A DNA stretch of 64,000 bases from Mucilaginibacter pineti (lineage in GTDB: Bacteria; Bacteroidota; Bacteroidia; Sphingobacteriales; Sphingobacteriaceae), in the NCBI RefSeq assembly GCF_900101875.1, contig NZ_FNAI01000004.1, positions 124,001 to 188,000 of the forward strand. The letters are read 5' to 3'. Positions 6,653-15,668 of this stretch are shown in pieces. The position numbers and the translations under genes were made by a program. The notes under the pieces were generated by a model. That model was not told the origin of the DNA. It searched no databases and saw only the letters and a list, made by a program, of their open reading frames with translations. The stretch's first letter is position 1; each line of letters opens with the position of its first letter.

Positions 6653-8614
6653 ATGAAACAGCTATTAGTTATTTTAATGTTCATTGGCCTAACAGGGTTT
6701 ACGCCAAACAACAGCCGCCACATAAGTGGTACCGTTTATGATGATGCCAACACCGCTTTACCGGGTGTACTTGTAGTGGTTAACGGCAGTAATATTACCA
6801 CACAAACAGATGCGAAGGGCCATTACGCCATTGATGTGCCCAAGGGTAAAACAATGCTCACCTTCAGTTTCCTGGGGTTTGAGCGGCAAAGTATTACGAT
6901 AGGTAAAAGCAATGTGGTTGATGTTTACTTTAAATCCGCTACAAGTCAGCTGAGCGAAGTTGCGGTTGTAGGTTATCAGGCTCAAAAAAAGATGTCAATG
7001 ACGGGCAGTGTCAGCGTTATTAAACCTGCATCGGGGGCTACTAAGCAATATAACTTTAAAAACGCAGACAAAAACAAATCCACCACAACCTTTGGATACG
7101 CAGATGCAACTATAGGCAACGCCGCCCCGGTAGCAGAATACAAGCCTGCAATAGCCGATGATGAAAGCTACAAAGGCATTACCGAAAACACATTTAAAAC
7201 CGCCGTTAATGAGCCGCTATCTACCTTTTCTGTAGATGTTGACGCAGCATCATACAGTAATGTTCGCCGTTTTATTAATGGCGGTCAGTTGCCGCCTGCC
7301 GATGCGGTGAGGATTGAGGAAATGATCAATTATTTTAATTACAACCTGGCCGGTCCAACAGATAACGAGCCTGTAGCCATCCATACCGAACTTGCAGCCG
7401 CACCCTGGAATACCCAACACCGTTTGCTGCGCATCGGCATAAAGGCCAAAACAATTCCTACTGATAAACTACCAGCCTCAAACCTGGTGTTTTTAATAGA
7501 TGTATCGGGGTCAATGAATATGCCTAATAAATTGCCGCTGGTAAAATCGTCATTAAAAATGCTGGTTGATAAACTGCGGCCGCAGGATAAGGTAGCCATA
7601 GTAGTTTACGCAGGCGCAGCCGGTGTGGTACTACCCGCAACCAAAGGCACCGACAAGGAAACCATCAACAATGCTATTGATAATTTAAGTGCGGGCGGCT
7701 CAACAGCTGGTGGCGAAGGTATAAAACTGGCCTATAAAATTGCCAAAGATAACTTCATGAAAAATGGCAACAACCGCGTAATGCTGGCTACCGATGGTGA
7801 TTTTAACGTAGGTGCATCAAGCGACGATGACATGGAAAAACTAATAACCAGCGAACGTGAAAGCGGCATCTCCCTATCGGTTTTGGGTTTTGGCATGGGT
7901 AATTACAAGGATAGCAAAATGGAAACCCTTGCCGATAAAGGTAATGGCAATTACGCCTATATTGATAACATAACCGAAGCCCGTAAAACACTCATCAGCG
8001 AATTTGGCGGCACCTTATTTACCATTGCCAAGGATGTAAAGCTGCAAATTGAGTTTAACCCGGCAAAAGTGCAGGCCTATCGTTTGGTAGGCTACGAAAA
8101 CCGGGTAATGGCCAAAGAGGATTTTAATAATGATAAAAAGGACGCCGGTGATATGGGATCGGGCCATACGGTGACCGCTTTTTATGAGATAGTGCCCGTT
8201 GGCGTTAAGGATGATTATTCGGGAAGTGTAGATCCGCTTAAATACCAGAAACCTAAACCGGTTACCTACGCAAGCGCATCTGATGAAATGATGACCATCA
8301 AATTCAGGTACAAACAACCAACCTCATCTGTAAGCAAGGTGAGCCAGGTGGCCGTATTTGATAAGCCACTCGACCTGAAAGCTACCTCAACCGATTTCAG
8401 ATTTGCTGCCGCCGTGGCCGAGTTTGGGATGCTGCTGCGCGATTCGCGGTTTAAACAGCACTCCACTTATGACCAGGCTATAAAAATGGCCCGCGCCGCT
8501 AAAGGGGATGACCACGAAGGTTACCGGGCCGAGTTTGTGAAACTTGCCGAAAGCGCAAAATTGCTCAGCAAAAACCCGGTAACAGCAACCGTTAATGAGG
8601 CCGGAGATGAGTAA
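6653..8614 (+). CDS. YfbK-type von Willebrand factor A protein with N-terminal carboxypeptidase-like domain
   Basis: A 653-residue exported protein. A signal sequence (about 1-16) precedes a CarbopepD_reg domain (about 23-95, HISGTVYDDANTALPGVLV) with a SEVAVVGYQAQKK tail of the kind seen before TonB-dependent receptors. Next come the YfbK N-terminal domain (about 185-245, STFSVDVDAASYSNVRRFIN), a vWA domain with an intact MIDAS DVSGS at 283-287 and later TDGDFNVG, and a C-terminal DUF3520 region. It probably binds a protein partner in a metal-dependent way at the envelope. It is divergently transcribed from the ECF sigma/TonB-domain pair, and both encode the same carboxypeptidase-like fold, which suggests one system. 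A terminator follows at 8713. Confidence 0.88.
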   Translation: MKQLLVILMFIGLTGFTPNNSRHISGTVYDDANTALPGVLVVVNGSNITTQTDAKGHYAIDVPKGKTMLTFSFLGFERQSITIGKSNVVDVYFKSATSQLSEVAVVGYQAQKKMSMTGSVSVIKPASGATKQYNFKNADKNKSTTTFGYADATIGNAAPVAEYKPAIADDESYKGITENTFKTAVNEPLSTFSVDVDAASYSNVRRFINGGQLPPADAVRIEEMINYFNYNLAGPTDNEPVAIHTELAAAPWNTQHRLLRIGIKAKTIPTDKLPASNLVFLIDVSGSMNMPNKLPLVKSSLKMLVDKLRPQDKVAIVVYAGAAGVVLPATKGTDKETINNAIDNLSAGGSTAGGEGIKLAYKIAKDNFMKNGNNRVMLATDGDFNVGASSDDDMEKLITSERESGISLSVLGFGMGNYKDSKMETLADKGNGNYAYIDNITEARKTLISEFGGTLFTIAKDVKLQIEFNPAKVQAYRLVGYENRVMAKEDFNNDKKDAGDMGSGHTVTAFYEIVPVGVKDDYSGSVDPLKYQKPKPVTYASASDEMMTIKFRYKQPTSSVSKVSQVAVFDKPLDLKATSTDFRFAAAVAEFGMLLRDSRFKQHSTYDQAIKMARAAKGDDHEGYRAEFVKLAESAKLLSKNPVTATVNEAGDE

Positions 8615-8712
8615 GCAGATAAGCTACATTGCGGCCAAATGCCGGGTATGCAAGATGGAATAAGCGGCTATTGAACACCCGTTATTACTCCCTCTGCATC
8701 AACAGGATAGCC

Positions 8713-8748
8713 AAACAGCGATGGGTTTTTATACCATCGCTGTTTTAT
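8713..8748 (+). terminator. Rho-independent terminator
   Basis: Perfect 12-bp stem (8713-8724 with 8734-8745, AAACAGCGATGG) and a T-rich tail. It lies about 100 nt after the vWA gene. Confidence 0.85.
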
Positions 8749-8845
8749 TTAAAAAGTATACGGTTAATATGGTAAATGTATTAGGATTAATGCTTTTTGA
8801 TTTTGTAAATTGCAGTGAAATCCAATAAACCTCGATCCAAATCTT

Positions 8846-9673
8846 ATGGAAACCTACAACAAAGTATGGCGGCTGTTTTTTGCTGTTGCATTAATAGCCA
8901 TTGCTGTTCAGCAATTTATATGTAGCGGTTTCAGGCCGGTAATTATGCCGCCCCAGCCACAGTGGTTATCCAGCAGTACATTTGCCATGTGCGTATCCAG
9001 CATATTGCTGATCCTGCTTTCTTTTGCCATTGTTTTTAACATAAACGCGCATGAGGTGGCGGTTTACCTGGGTACTGTATTTTTAATAATGCTGATACTT
9101 TTCCATATCCCCAATCAAATAATAAGCAATTTGCGTTTCCTGGGCGGCTGGAGCGATGCTTTTAAAATGCTGGCTTTAAGCGGCGGTTCATTTATAGTGG
9201 CGGCGTCTATTCCCGGCACCCCTGCCGATGCACTGGGCAGGTTCCTGGAAAAACTGGTACCACTTGGACGCTACTTTTTTGCCACTACTATGATCGTTTT
9301 TGGCATTGAGCATTTTATGTACACGCAATTTATTGAAACACTGGTACCAACATGGCTCCCTGGCCATATGTTCTGGACATACCTTGCTGGCGTAGCGCTG
9401 TTTGCTTCGGGCGTGGCTATAGTCCTCAACATAAGGGTAAGGCTGGCCGCCGGTTTATTGGGGCTGATGATATTTTTATGGATAGTAGTATTACACATTC
9501 CCCGTGCCATTGCCGACCCAACCAGCGGCAGCGGTAACGAATGGACCAGCGTTTTTGAGGCACTGGCTTTCAGCGGTGTTGCGTTTATATTATCCGGGCA
9601 GGCAGTAGCATCAACCAAAACAGCCCCCCAGACACAGGTAATAAACAACCAGCATTTAACAGAAGAAATTTAG
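8846..9673 (+). CDS. DoxX-like integral membrane protein with internal duplication
   Basis: A 275-residue membrane protein with about eight hydrophobic segments in two halves. Each half has the same order: a helix with an Ile/Ala-rich F-x-G-I-x-x-F pattern, a loop with a P-x-W-L motif (PPQPQWLSS; VPTWLPGHMFW), then helices ending in HIPNQII or HIPRAIA and a W-S/T-D/S-x-F-K/E-A-L-A-L/F-S-G block. The repeat unit is about 130 residues. DoxX/SURF4-type small membrane proteins have one such unit of four helices. The function is unknown; some relatives are linked to oxidative stress or quinone biology. The last 20 residues are a soluble tail. Confidence 0.65.
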   Translation: METYNKVWRLFFAVALIAIAVQQFICSGFRPVIMPPQPQWLSSSTFAMCVSSILLILLSFAIVFNINAHEVAVYLGTVFLIMLILFHIPNQIISNLRFLGGWSDAFKMLALSGGSFIVAASIPGTPADALGRFLEKLVPLGRYFFATTMIVFGIEHFMYTQFIETLVPTWLPGHMFWTYLAGVALFASGVAIVLNIRVRLAAGLLGLMIFLWIVVLHIPRAIADPTSGSGNEWTSVFEALAFSGVAFILSGQAVASTKTAPQTQVINNQHLTEEI

Positions 9674-9724
9674 CAAACACGGGCGTTTCATAAAAAATTC
9701 ATTTCAATCGCCTACCTTTATAAA

Positions 9725-10294
9725 ATGTCATCCCACCATATTATCCGCGAAAAACAGGAACCTGCTTTACTGATTTTGGAGCTTGATAATTTTCCGGAGG
9801 AGATGCTTGGGCAGTTGCTGGAGTGGAGCCCCACGGTAATAACCACACCCCACACGGCCGAAGTATTGAACACCTTAGGGATAAAGGTTGACTGGATAAT
9901 TGCCGACAGTAACAATACCGATCTGCAATCGGATGTTAAGATTATGCCGGCTGGCAATAATACATCTGCCGGTGCAGCTTTAACGTATTTAATTGAACAC
10001 AACTATCCCGCGGTTAACATTATCACAACCGGTACAGCGCTGGATGAGCTTTTGCCATTTGCAGGTAAAATAAACCTGGTTATTATTAACGCCAGGCAAA
10101 AAATATACACTGTAACAACGGGCTTTAGCAAATGGAAACCCGCCGGCGAACAAATTGACTTGTTATCAACAACTAATACCTTACACCACAATGGCTTACA
10201 ACAAACTGCGACAAACAGCTATCAAACAACACACGATGGCTTTTTTACCTTACAATTTGATGAACCGTTTGTAATAATTGCCGAGCAGCTGTAA
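9725..10294 (+). CDS. Thiamine pyrophosphokinase-like protein, probably degenerate
   Basis: A 189-residue protein. The layout recalls thiamine pyrophosphokinase: an N-terminal alpha/beta part with TPHTAEVLNTLGIKVDWIIAD, then a segment about cyclic alternation of strands and TSAGAALTYLIEHNYPAVNI, then a C-terminal beta part (NTLHHNGLQ...DGFFTLQFDEPFVIIAEQL). In active enzymes the first motif reads GDFDS and the second includes a D-x-T-D acidic set; here they read ADSNN and NNTSAGA. The protein may therefore lack activity, or belong to a divergent family. Recalled annotations of Sphingobacteriaceae relatives support the name. Function should be treated as uncertain. Confidence 0.5.
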   Translation: MSSHHIIREKQEPALLILELDNFPEEMLGQLLEWSPTVITTPHTAEVLNTLGIKVDWIIADSNNTDLQSDVKIMPAGNNTSAGAALTYLIEHNYPAVNIITTGTALDELLPFAGKINLVIINARQKIYTVTTGFSKWKPAGEQIDLLSTTNTLHHNGLQQTATNSYQTTHDGFFTLQFDEPFVIIAEQL

Positions 10295-10462
10295 TTAAAC
10301 GCCCGGCAATTACGTATATATCATAAAGCATTTACAAAGCCATATTTATTGGTGTGCTTTTTGTATAATAATAATTAAACGGCAATTAAACCGTTTAAAC
10401 ATTTATCAGTCTATATATTGTACATCAGCGAATAAAGGCTGATTGGTTAAAAAATTTTCATC

Positions 10463-11566
10463 ATGAAACGTACATATAAAAATTTATTCTCATTTGCTTT
10501 AGCTGGTCTGTTGACCATGTCTTTAGCATTCACCGCTGATGCACAACGCAGAGGTAGCGGTGGTGGTGGCGGCGGCGGTGGTGGCTCAAGACCATCAGGC
10601 GGCGGCGGTGGCGGCAGCGTATCAAGACCTTCGGGTGGCGGTGGTGGCTTTTCAAGGCCTTCAGGTGGCAGCGCAGTAGCCCCTTCACGCCCATCATCGG
10701 GTGGCGGCGCGGTAATTTCGCGTGGCAACCAAAGCATAGCACCCCAGCATGTTGCCAGCGGCGGCAGGCCGACAGGTTCTTCCATAACCCCTCAGCGTGG
10801 CAATTATGGCAGACCAAACGTGACAAGCACTGCTCCACAACGTGGCAGCAGCTACGGTAATACCCGTTATAGTAGTGTAGACAGACGTTCATACAACGGC
10901 GGTCGTGGTACTTATTACAGAAACGGCAGCAGCTACGGATACGGACGTCGTGTAAGTACTGGTGGCAGCAGCTATGGCCGTTATGGTGGTCGCGGTGGTT
11001 ATTTCGGTAATCATTATTACTATCAAAACCGTGGATACTATAACTCTTACTACTTGCCAAGACTTGGCTTTAGCATAGGCTTTTTACCTTACGGATACTA
11101 TCCATTTTACTTTGGCGATTATCAGTACTACTACAGCGATGGTTTGTATTACACACAACAAAACAACCAGTATACTGTAGTTGAACCACCGGTAGGTGCC
11201 GAGATCAAATCGTTACCATCTGATGCACAATCTATCACCATTAATGGCGAGCAGTATTATGAATCAAACGGTGTTTACTACCAGTCTATCACTAAAGATG
11301 ATGGTACCCAGGCTTACGTAATTGCCGGTAAAGACGGTGAACTGAATACCGACCAGGGTAATGGAAATGGTAACTACGATCAGGGTCCGCAAATTGGCGA
11401 TATTGCCAATCAGCTACCGCAGGATTGCAGGAAAATAAAGATCAATGGCGAAAAATTATATGTTTCTCCGGATGGTTTTTACTACCAGGAAGTTACCGAC
11501 AATGATGGCAACGTAAGTTACAAAGTTGTAGGTACCCCATCTGACGAACCAGACGGACAGAACTAA
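10463..11566 (+). CDS. Secreted Gly/Ser/Tyr-rich protein with two C-terminal repeats (DUF6515-like)
   Basis: A 367-residue exported protein with a signal peptide ending ADAQ (residue 28). Residues 29-105 are an almost pure Gly/Ser/Arg/Pro low-complexity region, followed by a Gly-Tyr-Arg-rich stretch to about 195 and a hydrophobic turn (LGFSIGFLPYGYYPFYFGDY). The C-terminal part contains two copies of a roughly 45-residue module: LPSDAQSITINGEQYYESNG and LPQDCRKIKINGEKLYVSPD, each followed by Y-Y-Q-x-(I/V)-T-x-x-D-G. This matches the DUF6515 type. It is probably cell-surface or extracellular; the glycine run may be structural. No catalytic motif is visible. Confidence 0.75.
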   Translation: MKRTYKNLFSFALAGLLTMSLAFTADAQRRGSGGGGGGGGGSRPSGGGGGGSVSRPSGGGGGFSRPSGGSAVAPSRPSSGGGAVISRGNQSIAPQHVASGGRPTGSSITPQRGNYGRPNVTSTAPQRGSSYGNTRYSSVDRRSYNGGRGTYYRNGSSYGYGRRVSTGGSSYGRYGGRGGYFGNHYYYQNRGYYNSYYLPRLGFSIGFLPYGYYPFYFGDYQYYYSDGLYYTQQNNQYTVVEPPVGAEIKSLPSDAQSITINGEQYYESNGVYYQSITKDDGTQAYVIAGKDGELNTDQGNGNGNYDQGPQIGDIANQLPQDCRKIKINGEKLYVSPDGFYYQEVTDNDGNVSYKVVGTPSDEPDGQN

Positions 11567-11591
11567 AAACTAATAAAAATTCAAATACCAG

Positions 11592-11628
11592 CAGGCTGTT
11601 TCATTTATGAAGCGGCCTGTTTTGTTTT
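11592..11628 (+). terminator. Rho-independent terminator
   Basis: A 13-bp imperfect stem (11592-11604 with 11607-11619) followed by TTTTGTTTT, 26 nt after the DUF6515-like gene. Confidence 0.7.
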
Positions 11629-11701
11629 ACAGCCGTATCTATTAAATGTTATAAAAGTATTAATGCCGATGGAGAGCAAATGGCTAAATTTACGCTTACG
11701 T

Positions 11702-12772
11702 ATGAAATTTATTACCACGCTTTTTATCCTCTTTACATCGCTGGCTGCCCGGGCGGCAAACCCTGCCGATTCATTAAAGCTTTACGCGGCCGACAATGTT
11801 AATATTGAATACGTAGGCCGGGTAGATGTTTCAAACCCTATGCAGCCCCGGATGTGGGCGCCAGGGGTATACATCAGGGCACGGTTTAAGGGCAGCAAAT
11901 GCGAGTTGCTGATAAACGACCAGGTGATGTATGGCAAAAGCCACAATTACCTTGAAATTGCTGTTGATAACAATAAGCCTTATCGCATACAAACCACCGG
12001 CAAAACCAATATTATTACCGTTGCCGAAGGGCTCACCAATGGTACACACACCATACTGATCTGTAAGGACACTGAAACCCACATCGGCTATATTGATTTT
12101 CTGGGGATCAGGTGTGCAAAGCTGCTTTCTCCGGCACCGCATCCTAAACATAAAATTGAATACATCGGCGATTCCATTACCAGCGGCGCAGGTATGGACC
12201 AATCCACAACACCATGTGATAAAGGTGAATGGTATGATCAGCATAACGCCTACATGACCTACGGGGCCCGCACAGCGCGCAACTTAAATGCCGACTGGCA
12301 GCTTACCTCGGTTGCGGGCATTGGCCTTGTACACAGCTGCTGCGATATGGATGTGTTGATGCCGCAGGTGTTTGATAAGGTTTACCTGCGTAAAGATTCC
12401 ATCACCTGGGATTTTAAACGCTACCAGCCCGATGTGGTTACCATTTGCCTGGGTCAGAACGATGGCGTGCAGGATTCGGCGTTGTACTGCGGTGCCTATG
12501 TTAAATTCATTAATACCGTTAGGAAAAAGTATCCCAAAGCCGATATTGTATGCCTTACCAGCCCAATGGCCGATGGCAAATTAAACGCCGCACTAAGGCA
12601 TTATATTACGGCCATTACAACTTATGCTAATAACAATGGCGATAGCAAAGTGTACAAATATTTCTTCTCCCGGCAATACCACGGCGGCTGCGGCGGGCAT
12701 CCTACAATAGAAGAACATGAACTTATCGCTAATGAGCTAACGGCTTATCTGAAGCAGTTAAAGCATTGGTAG
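11702..12772 (+). CDS. Secreted SGNH/GDSL esterase of carbohydrate esterase family 2 type
   Basis: I place the start at ATG 11702 because it opens a clean signal peptide (MKFITTLFILFTSLAARA); an upstream ATG at 11663 would add 13 residues before it. The mature protein has an N-terminal jelly-roll part (about 30-140, IEYVGRVDVSNPMQPRMWAP) and a C-terminal SGNH hydrolase part. The nucleophile lies in IEYIGDSITSGAG (Ser158), the oxyanion Asn block is CLGQNDG, and the catalytic His is in HPTIEEH (about 333). This two-domain order is that of CE2 acetylxylan esterases, which remove acetyl groups from hemicellulose or other glycans. No other polysaccharide-degradation gene is adjacent. Confidence 0.82.
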   Translation: MKFITTLFILFTSLAARAANPADSLKLYAADNVNIEYVGRVDVSNPMQPRMWAPGVYIRARFKGSKCELLINDQVMYGKSHNYLEIAVDNNKPYRIQTTGKTNIITVAEGLTNGTHTILICKDTETHIGYIDFLGIRCAKLLSPAPHPKHKIEYIGDSITSGAGMDQSTTPCDKGEWYDQHNAYMTYGARTARNLNADWQLTSVAGIGLVHSCCDMDVLMPQVFDKVYLRKDSITWDFKRYQPDVVTICLGQNDGVQDSALYCGAYVKFINTVRKKYPKADIVCLTSPMADGKLNAALRHYITAITTYANNNGDSKVYKYFFSRQYHGGCGGHPTIEEHELIANELTAYLKQLKHW

Positions 12773-12804
12773 GATAAACACAAGTGTTTGAAAATTATAA
12801 AAAG

Positions 12805-12953
12805 TTTGTCATTTCGATAGAGCCCGGGCGGGCAAAGCGTGGGCGCGAAAGAGAACTATCTCTTGAGCGATAGCGAAAAATCTTCTCCGGGATGCTAAGT
12901 CCCAATAGCATGTCGTATAAGATTTCTCCTCGTACCTCGTTCGAAATGACAAA
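12805..12953. repeat. REP-like palindromic element, GTCATTTCGA family, copy 1
   Basis: Ends are the 13-bp inverted repeat TTTGTCATTTCGA (12805-12817) and its complement (12941-12953). The inside holds a variant body with GAGAACTATC and CGATAG pairs, and ATAAGATTTCTCCTCGTACCTCGT near the right end, shared with copies at 18893 and 44582. It fills most of the gap before the DUF1835 gene. No gene is visible in it. Confidence 0.85.
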
Positions 12954-13043
12954 ATTCGGCCGTCAATTTATTTTTACAATAACGTGCAGGCAATTCAACA
13001 TTAAACGCCTTGTTTTGTTGTAATACTTTAGTCTGTAATTCCT

Positions 13044-13832
13044 ATGAGCGAGATACTGCATATTCTTAACGGCGATGATACCCTGCATGGCTTTAATCAA
13101 ACCGGCCTGGATGGTGATGTAATGGTTTGGCGCGAAGTATTATCCGAAGGCCCTTTGGATGAGAATATCTCGTCGGGTAGTTTTTGGAAGGCCCGCTCAA
13201 AATGGATAGGCGAAACATTTCATGAACCGGCAGAAGACTATCAGCATAAAATGATCGACGAACTGGGCAAGCTAAACCAATCCTACACCGAAATTAATTT
13301 GTGGTTTGAGTTTGATTTGCATTGCCAGGTGAACCTGCTGGGCATGATGCGCCTGCTTAGTCAAAAAACAGACATGTCGGCACCGGCGGTATACCTTATT
13401 TGCCCCTGCGACTATCCCGGCATGGAAGATTTTCGCGGCATGGGCCAGCTTAACGGCGACCAGCTGGAAGACCTTTACGATGGCCGTGAAAGGCTCAGCG
13501 ACTGGGAGTTTGAGTTGGCTACCGAAGCATGGAACATATACGTTGCCTGCGATGCCGCCGAACTGGAACAATGGCTTAACGAAAACTCCTTTTGGGGTGT
13601 ACTCCATTTACTGAAACCCGCCCTGCAGGCACACCTGAAACGCCTGCACCTTAATGCCGATGGCTTAAATCATATCCAGGAAACCTTATTGAACATTTAC
13701 AACAGCGGCGCCAAAACCCGCCCGGAGATATACGAAAAATTTTGGCTCACCGAAAAGGTATACGGCATGGGCGATAAAGAAATTGATATTTATCTTGATA
13801 GCTTAAAAGCTAAAAACCTAATAGCCATATAA
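13044..13832 (+). CDS. DUF1835 / DUF3658 domain protein
   Basis: A 262-residue soluble protein. It opens with ILHILNGDDTLHGF followed by VWREVLSEGPL, the conserved start of DUF1835. The central region has ICPCDYPGMEDFRGMGQL, and the last 100 residues (ELATEAWNIYVACDAAELEQ, then LTEKVYGMGDKEIDIYLDSL) match the DUF3658-type helical domain, including a winged-helix-like end. The biochemical role is unknown in the family. It is monocistronic: a REP element lies upstream, and a shared bidirectional terminator lies between it and the OmpA gene. Confidence 0.85.
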   Translation: MSEILHILNGDDTLHGFNQTGLDGDVMVWREVLSEGPLDENISSGSFWKARSKWIGETFHEPAEDYQHKMIDELGKLNQSYTEINLWFEFDLHCQVNLLGMMRLLSQKTDMSAPAVYLICPCDYPGMEDFRGMGQLNGDQLEDLYDGRERLSDWEFELATEAWNIYVACDAAELEQWLNENSFWGVLHLLKPALQAHLKRLHLNADGLNHIQETLLNIYNSGAKTRPEIYEKFWLTEKVYGMGDKEIDIYLDSLKAKNLIAI

Positions 13833-13860
13833 TCCTCAATCGTTAAAAATATAAAAAACA

Positions 13861-13889
13861 AAAAAGCCCCCGTTTTGCGGAGGCTTTTC
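13861..13889. terminator. Bidirectional terminator between convergent genes
   Basis: Stem AAAAGCC (13862-13868) pairs with GGCTTTT (13882-13888), with inner C/G pairs and a TTTT loop. A/T runs lie on both sides. It serves the DUF1835 and OmpA genes. Confidence 0.8.
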
Positions 13890-13906
13890 TTGTTTAGCGG
13901 TTATGC

Positions 13907-14791
13907 TTATTGCTGCGGTGTTGCAGCCGGTGCAGCCTTATTTTCGGGAGCTTTACCAATCAGATCCATAAACTGATCCAGTTTTGGTGTGATGATAATT
14001 TGGGTACGCCTGTTTTTGGCTTTACCTGCTTCTGAACTGTTATCGGCTATCGGGTTGTACTCGCCGCGGCCGCCTGCTGTTAAACGTTTAGGTTCAACAC
14101 CATAGGTGGTTTGCAAGGTTTGCACTACCGATGATGCCCTTAAAGCACTCAGATCCCAGTTGTTGCGGATGTTTTTCATGGTGATAGGCACATTATCGGT
14201 GTTACCTTCAATCAATACATCGTAAGTGCTGTAATCTTTAATGATCTTGGCAATCTTGCTTAGCGTTACGCCTGCCTTGTCAGATACTTCATAACTGCCA
14301 GATTTGTACAGCATGTTATCGGCAAGGGAAATATAAACCACGCCTTTAAGCACCTGTACATCAACATCGCTCATTTCTGACTGACTTAATGAACGGGTAA
14401 GGTTATTGGTTAACACCATATTAAGCGAATCACTTTTATTTTTGGCATTTACCAGCTGTTGAATGTATTTGTTTGAGCTGTTTATCTCGTCAACCAGTTT
14501 GGAGATATTCACATTTCCCTGGCTGCTGGAGTTTAAACATTTGTTTAGCGCCTCTTGTAAAGCCTTTACGTTGTTTCGTTCAGATCCTAACTGATCTTCG
14601 AGGTTTTTAACGTTGTTGGTTAATACCGCAACATTACGTTCGCTCATAAGATACTTGGTGTTAAGGTTGCGGGTATTGCTATCCAACTGATTATAGCTGG
14701 TTTGCAGATCTTTGTATTTCTTGGTACTTACACAGCTTTGGCTTGCTACAGCTACCACAAGCAGCGCCAGCATAGTTATTCGGATTTTCAT
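13907..14791 (-). CDS. OmpA-family lipoprotein with coiled coil
   Basis: A 294-residue outer-membrane lipoprotein. The signal peptide ends in a lipobox-like ASQSC (Cys20). Residues 27-115 form a coiled coil (YKDLQTSYNQLDSNTRNLNT and following). The OmpA/MotB peptidoglycan-binding domain covers about 150-275, with YDVLIEGNTDNVPI, NWDLSALRASSVVQ and AKNRRTQIIITP; the Asp and Arg residues that bind meso-diaminopimelate in this fold (the NWDLS and NRRT blocks) are present. It should tether the outer membrane to the cell wall. The tail is Ala/Pro-rich. It is a single-gene unit. Confidence 0.9.
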   Translation of the reverse strand: MKIRITMLALLVVAVASQSCVSTKKYKDLQTSYNQLDSNTRNLNTKYLMSERNVAVLTNNVKNLEDQLGSERNNVKALQEALNKCLNSSSQGNVNISKLVDEINSSNKYIQQLVNAKNKSDSLNMVLTNNLTRSLSQSEMSDVDVQVLKGVVYISLADNMLYKSGSYEVSDKAGVTLSKIAKIIKDYSTYDVLIEGNTDNVPITMKNIRNNWDLSALRASSVVQTLQTTYGVEPKRLTAGGRGEYNPIADNSSEAGKAKNRRTQIIITPKLDQFMDLIGKAPENKAAPAATPQQ

Positions 14792-14954
14792 AAAATTTAT
14801 TTTTGTTGATTAAAAGGTTTATTGTTAGTTGATTAACTCAAAAAAGACTATAAAGTTTTATTCATGTTTTTAAAGCTTACGTTAAAGATACCAAACCAAT
14901 CTGGTATTTGTAAACAAACGCTTTTTTAGTTAAAACAAATATGATGCGCATCAC

Positions 14955-14990
14955 ATAAAAAAAAGAGGCTGCCATTTTACGGGCAGCCTC
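14955..14990 (-). terminator. Rho-independent terminator
   Basis: Stem GAGGCTGCC (14965-14973) with 14982-14990; on the minus strand it is followed by a run of nine or more T. It ends the gene at 15028. Confidence 0.9.
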
Positions 14991-15027
14991 CTTATCAAAA
15001 TCAATCAAAATTCAACAATATAAAACC

Positions 15028-15543
15028 TTAGTTTCTGTGACCATTACCATGATCGCGGTCATGATCATCATGATGGTCGTTCCTTTTATCTACGTGAACA
15101 TCTTTGCGCACAACAACCTTGCGGTCGTTTCCACGGCCTGTCCAATGGTTACGGTATTTAACCTCTTTAGTATCGCGTATAATGGTTTGATCACGACGGC
15201 CTTTATAGTTTGCATACTTTGTACGATACACATTGTTATGAACCCATGGCGTACGGTCATTAACTACTACCTTGTAGCTATGGTATACATCGTAATTGCC
15301 ATAACGGGCGGGTAATGCGCTTGAACGTGTCCAAACGTTATTATTAAAGTATACATATTGATGCGCATTTACATCATAGTATGAGTCGATATCCGGCATG
15401 TAATAATAGTCGGCACGGTCATAACCTGTAGGGCCCCACTCGGGCTGGCTGCCAATGTTAATGCTTAAACTAATTTGAGCACTGGCTATTTTTACTGATA
15501 AGCAGCTAAAGAAAATGGCTGCTGTTAATATGATCTTTTTCAT
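15028..15543 (-). CDS. Small secreted protein, paralogue of the one at 26911, His/Asp-rich tail
   Basis: 171 residues from ATG 15541-15543, where a signal peptide begins (MKKIILTAAIFFSCLS, cleaved after ASA). The mature protein begins QISLSINIGSQPEWGPTGYD and continues with YYYMPDIDSYYDVNAHQYVY, both nearly the same in the 26911 protein. The last 25 residues are His/Asp/Arg-rich (VDKRNDHHDDHDRDHGNGHR), which could bind metal. The family is common in Sphingobacteriaceae as hypothetical proteins; function unknown. A strong terminator follows. Confidence 0.8.
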   Translation of the reverse strand: MKKIILTAAIFFSCLSVKIASAQISLSINIGSQPEWGPTGYDRADYYYMPDIDSYYDVNAHQYVYFNNNVWTRSSALPARYGNYDVYHSYKVVVNDRTPWVHNNVYRTKYANYKGRRDQTIIRDTKEVKYRNHWTGRGNDRKVVVRKDVHVDKRNDHHDDHDRDHGNGHRN

Positions 15544-15668
15544 TTGTGTTATTGTTTTGTTTGCAGGTATGACAATAACCAATGAATAAAGTTTAAGCAT
15601 TACCAGTTGCAACAGGTAACTAATCAGTTACAATAAAATTTAAACGACTTAAATATCAGATAATCAAC

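Noticed and set aside
10447..10785. Pro/Gly-rich open frame on the minus strand
   Set aside because: It is the complement of the Gly-rich codons of the DUF6515-like gene.
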